From JABISG01 sp963581435 (GTDB taxonomy: Bacteria > Planctomycetota > Planctomycetia > Planctomycetales > Planctomycetaceae), in contig CAUZOL010000232.1 in assembly GCA_963581435.1 (NCBI GenBank), positions 1 to 10,962 of the forward strand: a DNA stretch of 10,962 bases. Direction: 5' to 3'. Below the pieces are notes generated by a model. That model saw only the letters and a program-made list of their open reading frames with translations. It was not told the origin of the DNA and ran no database searches. How positions within the stretch are numbered: position 1 is the first letter of the stretch; each line of letters begins with the position of its first letter. Below, in pieces: positions 7,964 through 10,962 of this stretch. The position numbers and the translations under genes were made by a program.

Positions 7964-9379
7964 ATGGCGGCAAACCGGGTAACGATGATCGCGTGCTTGC
8001 TTGTTCAATTCTTCGCCTCGGTTCTCGTGGCACAGGAAGGCAACGGGGATCGTCGGAAGCAGAACAATGAGCGTGCCGCCGCCGACAAGGCAGACAACCG
8101 GCCCAACATTGTTGTGATCTTCACCGACGATCAGGGATACGGCGATCTGGGATGTTATGGTTCAAAAACCATTCGGACGCCACGGATTGATCGGCTGGCG
8201 AAAGAGGGGACGCGATTTACGAGCTTCTATGCACAGGTCGTCTGCGGGCCGTCACGGTCGGCGTTGTTAACGGGGCGCTACCCGGTGCGCAGTTTGGGCT
8301 GGTCGATGCCAGCTAATGAGATCACGATGGCGGAGTTGCTGCGCGATGCCGGTTACTCGACCGGCGGCATCGGCAAGTGGGACGTGTCGAACCGGGCCGC
8401 GATTATTGACCGTATGCCCAACGCGCAGGGTTTCGATTACTACTACGGCACACTCGGCGCGAACGACGGCGGCCGCGTTGCGTTTCACGAGAACAACAAA
8501 CGGGTTGGCCAGACCGCCGACATGGCGAGTCTGACCCGAATTTACACCGACAAAGGCATCGAGTTTTTGAAGCGGAACAAGGAAAAGCCGTTTTTCCTCT
8601 ACCTCGCGCACACGATGGTGCATTCGGTGATTGACGCGTCCGACGAATTCAAGGGGAAGTCGAAGGGCGGTTTGTACGGCGACACGATTGAGGAACTCGA
8701 TTTCCACACCGGCCGGTTGTTGGACGCAATCGATGAACTTGGCCTGCGCGAGAACACGCTGGTTATCTTCACGACGGACAACGGACCCTGGAACAACTTG
8801 AAGGATGCGCTGCGCAGGAAACACAACGGGCAAATCGCCTGGGGATCATCGGGCCCGTTGCGGGAAGGCAAAGGCTCGACGTATGAAGGGGGGTTGCGTG
8901 TGCCGTGCATTGTTCGTTGGCCGGGGCACGTTCCCGCTGATCGCGAGAGTGATGCGATTTTCGCGACCATCGATTTCCTGCCGACGTTCGGAAAGCTGGC
9001 CGGGTACGAAGTCCCCAGCGGCCGCATCGTCGACGGCGTCGACCAGACGGATCTACTGTTCGGCAAAAGCAAAGCCGGCGCACGCGATGATTACTTCTAT
9101 TTCTGCAAGGGCGAACTGCACGCAGTCCGCAAGGGGAAGTGGAAAGTCATCCTGCCAAACCGCAAGAAGTTCTACGGCTACGTCAAAGACAAAGGCACGC
9201 AACAAGCGGAACTCTACGAACTGAACGCGGACATCGGCGAGAAAAAGAACCAGGCCGCCGCGCATCCGCAGATTGTGAAGGAACTGTTGACGTACGCGAA
9301 GACCTTGAAGTTGCCGAAGACTCCCTACGACGACCGCATCGGCCTGGGTCGTCGGCGGCCCCGCAAACCCGCGAAGTAA
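7964..9379 (+). CDS. Secreted S1-family sulfatase (arylsulfatase-like)
   Basis: Sulfatase of the alkaline phosphatase superfamily, expected to hydrolyse a sulfate ester in the periplasm or outside the cell. Residues 1-23 are a Sec signal peptide (cut after LVA), followed by a charged linker to about 45. The metal-binding start is NIVVIFTDDQGYGDLG with Asp55 and Asp56. CGPSR at 94-98 is the formylglycine motif, Cys94 being the residue oxidised by a sulfatase-modifying enzyme, which is not encoded in this window. Further expected residues are Lys138, His220, Asp272-Asn273 (TTDNGP) and Lys303 (LREGKGSTYEGG). The residue two after Lys138, normally His in GKWH, is Asp here (GKWD). The C-terminus (ELYELNADIGEKKNQAAAHP) is the usual small domain. 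The length of 471 is normal. The ATG has only a modest GGGA at 7953-7956 upstream, but the signal peptide fits. The gene is transcribed away from the DUF1592 unit. The sulfated substrate is unknown. Confidence 0.92.
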   Translation: MAANRVTMIACLLVQFFASVLVAQEGNGDRRKQNNERAAADKADNRPNIVVIFTDDQGYGDLGCYGSKTIRTPRIDRLAKEGTRFTSFYAQVVCGPSRSALLTGRYPVRSLGWSMPANEITMAELLRDAGYSTGGIGKWDVSNRAAIIDRMPNAQGFDYYYGTLGANDGGRVAFHENNKRVGQTADMASLTRIYTDKGIEFLKRNKEKPFFLYLAHTMVHSVIDASDEFKGKSKGGLYGDTIEELDFHTGRLLDAIDELGLRENTLVIFTTDNGPWNNLKDALRRKHNGQIAWGSSGPLREGKGSTYEGGLRVPCIVRWPGHVPADRESDAIFATIDFLPTFGKLAGYEVPSGRIVDGVDQTDLLFGKSKAGARDDYFYFCKGELHAVRKGKWKVILPNRKKFYGYVKDKGTQQAELYELNADIGEKKNQAAAHPQIVKELLTYAKTLKLPKTPYDDRIGLGRRRPRKPAK

Positions 9380-9461
9380 CTGTCGGCCATCCCTTGGTAT
9401 CGGGGTAACATTCAATCATCGGATTGGGTGCCAGTGCAGAATGGTGGACACTGACGCACGC

Positions 9462-9471
9462 GGCAATTGCC
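9462..9471. promoter_or_regulatory. Perfect 10-bp palindrome next to a promoter
   Basis: GGCAATTGCC is a perfect inverted repeat that ends one base before the TTGACG of the candidate promoter at 9473. Its position fits a binding site for a dimeric regulator, but a 10-base palindrome can arise by chance and no regulator gene lies in the window. Confidence 0.25.
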
Positions 9472-9472
9472 A

Positions 9473-9501
9473 TTGACGTCTTGGCGGTGAAAACCGATAA
9501 A
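9473..9501 (+). promoter_or_regulatory. Candidate promoter for the PQQ-like propeller gene
   Basis: TTGACG at 9473-9478 (one mismatch to the -35 consensus) and GATAAA at 9496-9501 (two mismatches to TATAAT) are separated by exactly 17 bases. Transcription would start about 25 bases before the ATG at 9536, leaving room for the GGAG ribosome binding site at 9525-9528. This suggests the propeller gene can be expressed independently of the sulfatase gene. Confidence 0.4.
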
Positions 9502-9535
9502 CCAGCTCCGATCCGATCATTTCTGGAGTTGCCCG

Positions 9536-10921
9536 ATGCGAACTTCCACCGCCGTCCACGCTTCCCTACTCACACTGGCAATTGCAGCAGCAGTTTCCGC
9601 CGCCCCACCTGTCGGTTGGCGTAACGACGGCACGGGGAAATTTCTGGCGGCAAATCCTCCAATCAACTGGTCGGCCGACCGCAACGTGACCTGGCGAATT
9701 GAAATGCCCGGCCGTAGTTTGGCTTCGCCGGTCGTTGTTGGAGGCCGGGTCTTTGTGACTGCCGAGCCTGCTGAACTCGTTTGCTTTTCGGTGAAAGAGG
9801 GCAAGCAGCTCTGGCAGCAATCTCACCAATACACCGACGTCTTCGACAAAGCCAAGAGTGAGCGGATCGAGAAGAATCTGGCGCTGGCTCGTAAACTCGA
9901 CAAGGAAGTTGGCGAACTAAATCGCGAACGCGACACGGCCCGCAAAGCCAATGACACCGACAAACAAAAAGAACTCGAAGAACAGATCAACGCACTCCGA
10001 AAACGCATCGACAAGCTGACCGTGTTTCCGCGGATGCCCGGCGGAGACGCCGCGAATACCGGCAGCACACCGACAAGCGACGGCAAGAACGTCTTCGCCG
10101 TCTTCGGCACCGGCATCGTCTCATCGCAAACACTCGCCGGCAAGCGCAATTGGATCAAGTTCATCGAGGCACCCGGTTCCGGGCATTGCGCATCGCCATT
10201 GCTGGTCGATGGCAAACTGATCGTCCATCTGCGCAATCTCATCGCCCTCGATGCTGCCACCGGTAAAACACTGTGGACGGCCAAGACCGGAGCACGTCAC
10301 GGCAGCCCGGTTGTTGCCCGCATCGATGGCACGCCGGTTGTCGTCACGCCGGGAGGTGCCGTTGTTCGGGTCGGCGATGGCAAGATCGTCGCCAAGGACC
10401 AATTCCGGCTGAATCATTCGTCGCCGATTGTGCACGCCGATGTCGTCTATGCGATGCAGGATGGCAGCATTAAAGCAATCACCCTTGCCGGCGCGGCAGC
10501 CGACGAAGCCGTCACACAGGTCGCCTGGGAAACCACCGGCTCGCGCAGCAGCCGCCTTGCCTCGCCAATCTACCACGAAGGATTGCTCTACAGCGTGACC
10601 GAAAAAGGCATTCTGGAAGTGACCGATGCAAAGACCGGAGATCGCATCTATCGCAAACGCCTTAAGTTCGACGGCGGCCGCGTCGATCCCAGCGTGACCC
10701 TCGCCGGCAACCGCCTGTACGTCAGCAATACTCGTGGAGCAACCGTCGTGTTCCGCCCCGGCAAGCAGTACCAGGAAATCGCCCGCAGCAAACTGAACGA
10801 CGGATTCAGCAGCAGCCTGTCGTTCGCCGGCAACCGACTCTTCATGCGAACCGCGAAACACCTCTACTGCATTGAAGAAAACGCAACACGGACCGCCGGC
10901 GGTGCTTCGAGTAAGCGTTGA
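9536..10921 (+). CDS. PQQ-like beta-propeller repeat protein with a coiled-coil insertion
   Basis: Exported beta-propeller protein of the PQQ-like (BamB-like) superfamily, 461 residues. Residues 1-22 are a Sec signal peptide cut after VSA. Blades are recognisable by strand pairs such as LASPVVVGGRVFVTAEPAELVCF (in parts, 62-84), CASPLLVDGKLIVHL (218-232) with LDAATGKTLWTAKTG (238-252), SSPIVHADVVYAMQDGSIKAI (295-315) and LASPIYHEGLLYSVTEKG (341-358) with TDAKTGDRIYRKRL. Between the first and second blades, about 103-162, lies a Lys/Glu-rich helical segment likely to form a coiled-coil hairpin. GGAG at 9525-9528, seven bases before the ATG, fixes the start. Many planctomycete proteins with this fold have no shown cofactor, and nothing here proves PQQ binding. 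A scaffold or partner-binding role is as likely as an enzymatic one. The gene lies 156 bases after the sulfatase in the same direction, with its own candidate promoter, so cotranscription is possible but not implied. Confidence 0.85.
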   Translation: MRTSTAVHASLLTLAIAAAVSAAPPVGWRNDGTGKFLAANPPINWSADRNVTWRIEMPGRSLASPVVVGGRVFVTAEPAELVCFSVKEGKQLWQQSHQYTDVFDKAKSERIEKNLALARKLDKEVGELNRERDTARKANDTDKQKELEEQINALRKRIDKLTVFPRMPGGDAANTGSTPTSDGKNVFAVFGTGIVSSQTLAGKRNWIKFIEAPGSGHCASPLLVDGKLIVHLRNLIALDAATGKTLWTAKTGARHGSPVVARIDGTPVVVTPGGAVVRVGDGKIVAKDQFRLNHSSPIVHADVVYAMQDGSIKAITLAGAAADEAVTQVAWETTGSRSSRLASPIYHEGLLYSVTEKGILEVTDAKTGDRIYRKRLKFDGGRVDPSVTLAGNRLYVSNTRGATVVFRPGKQYQEIARSKLNDGFSSSLSFAGNRLFMRTAKHLYCIEENATRTAGGASSKR

Positions 10922-10962
10922 TCGCACACGGCCGCGCAATCCCGCGAAATGAACGTCGGCCG

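Noticed and set aside
10949..10962. ATG near the right edge as the start of a further gene
   Set aside because: Only 14 bases remain and no ribosome binding site precedes it, so it cannot be supported.

Overview
The window looks like a chromosomal segment of a member of the Planctomycetota. The basis is the family content: a DUF1587/1595/1592/1588/1585 protein with planctomycete-type cytochrome c motifs, a Tat-exported DUF1552 protein beside it, a secreted S1 sulfatase, a PQQ-like beta-propeller protein and an OprO/OprP-type porin. All five large genes carry export signals, so the region encodes envelope or periplasmic functions. I see no tRNA, rRNA, CRISPR array, integrase or complete insertion sequence.

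Layout: bases 1-216 hold no gene I can defend, only a possible tail of an upstream gene. A porin gene (217-1818, +) follows. It converges on a short decayed Rhs/YD-repeat fragment (1808-2128, -) that lies directly behind a two-gene minus-strand unit. That unit is a 1404-residue DUF1592-type protein with two CXXCH motifs (3485-7699) followed 22 bases later by a DUF1552 protein (2125-3462). A 264-base divergent region (7700-7963) carries candidate promoters for both directions. It separates this unit from a sulfatase gene (7964-9379, +), which is followed after 156 bases by a PQQ-like propeller gene (9536-10921, +).

How they may work together (inference): DUF1592 and DUF1552 proteins are a recurrent, functionally uncharacterised pair in planctomycetes. 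The porin could admit anionic solutes, the sulfatase could desulfate an exported or imported substrate, and the c-type-cytochrome-like DUF1592 protein could take part in periplasmic redox chemistry. The sequence proves no common substrate. The points most worth a second look are the very large unassigned middle of the DUF1592 protein, an Asp in place of the usual catalytic His in the sulfatase, a Thr in place of the last His of the HXXSHH signature in DUF1552, and the Rhs relic wedged between two intact genes.
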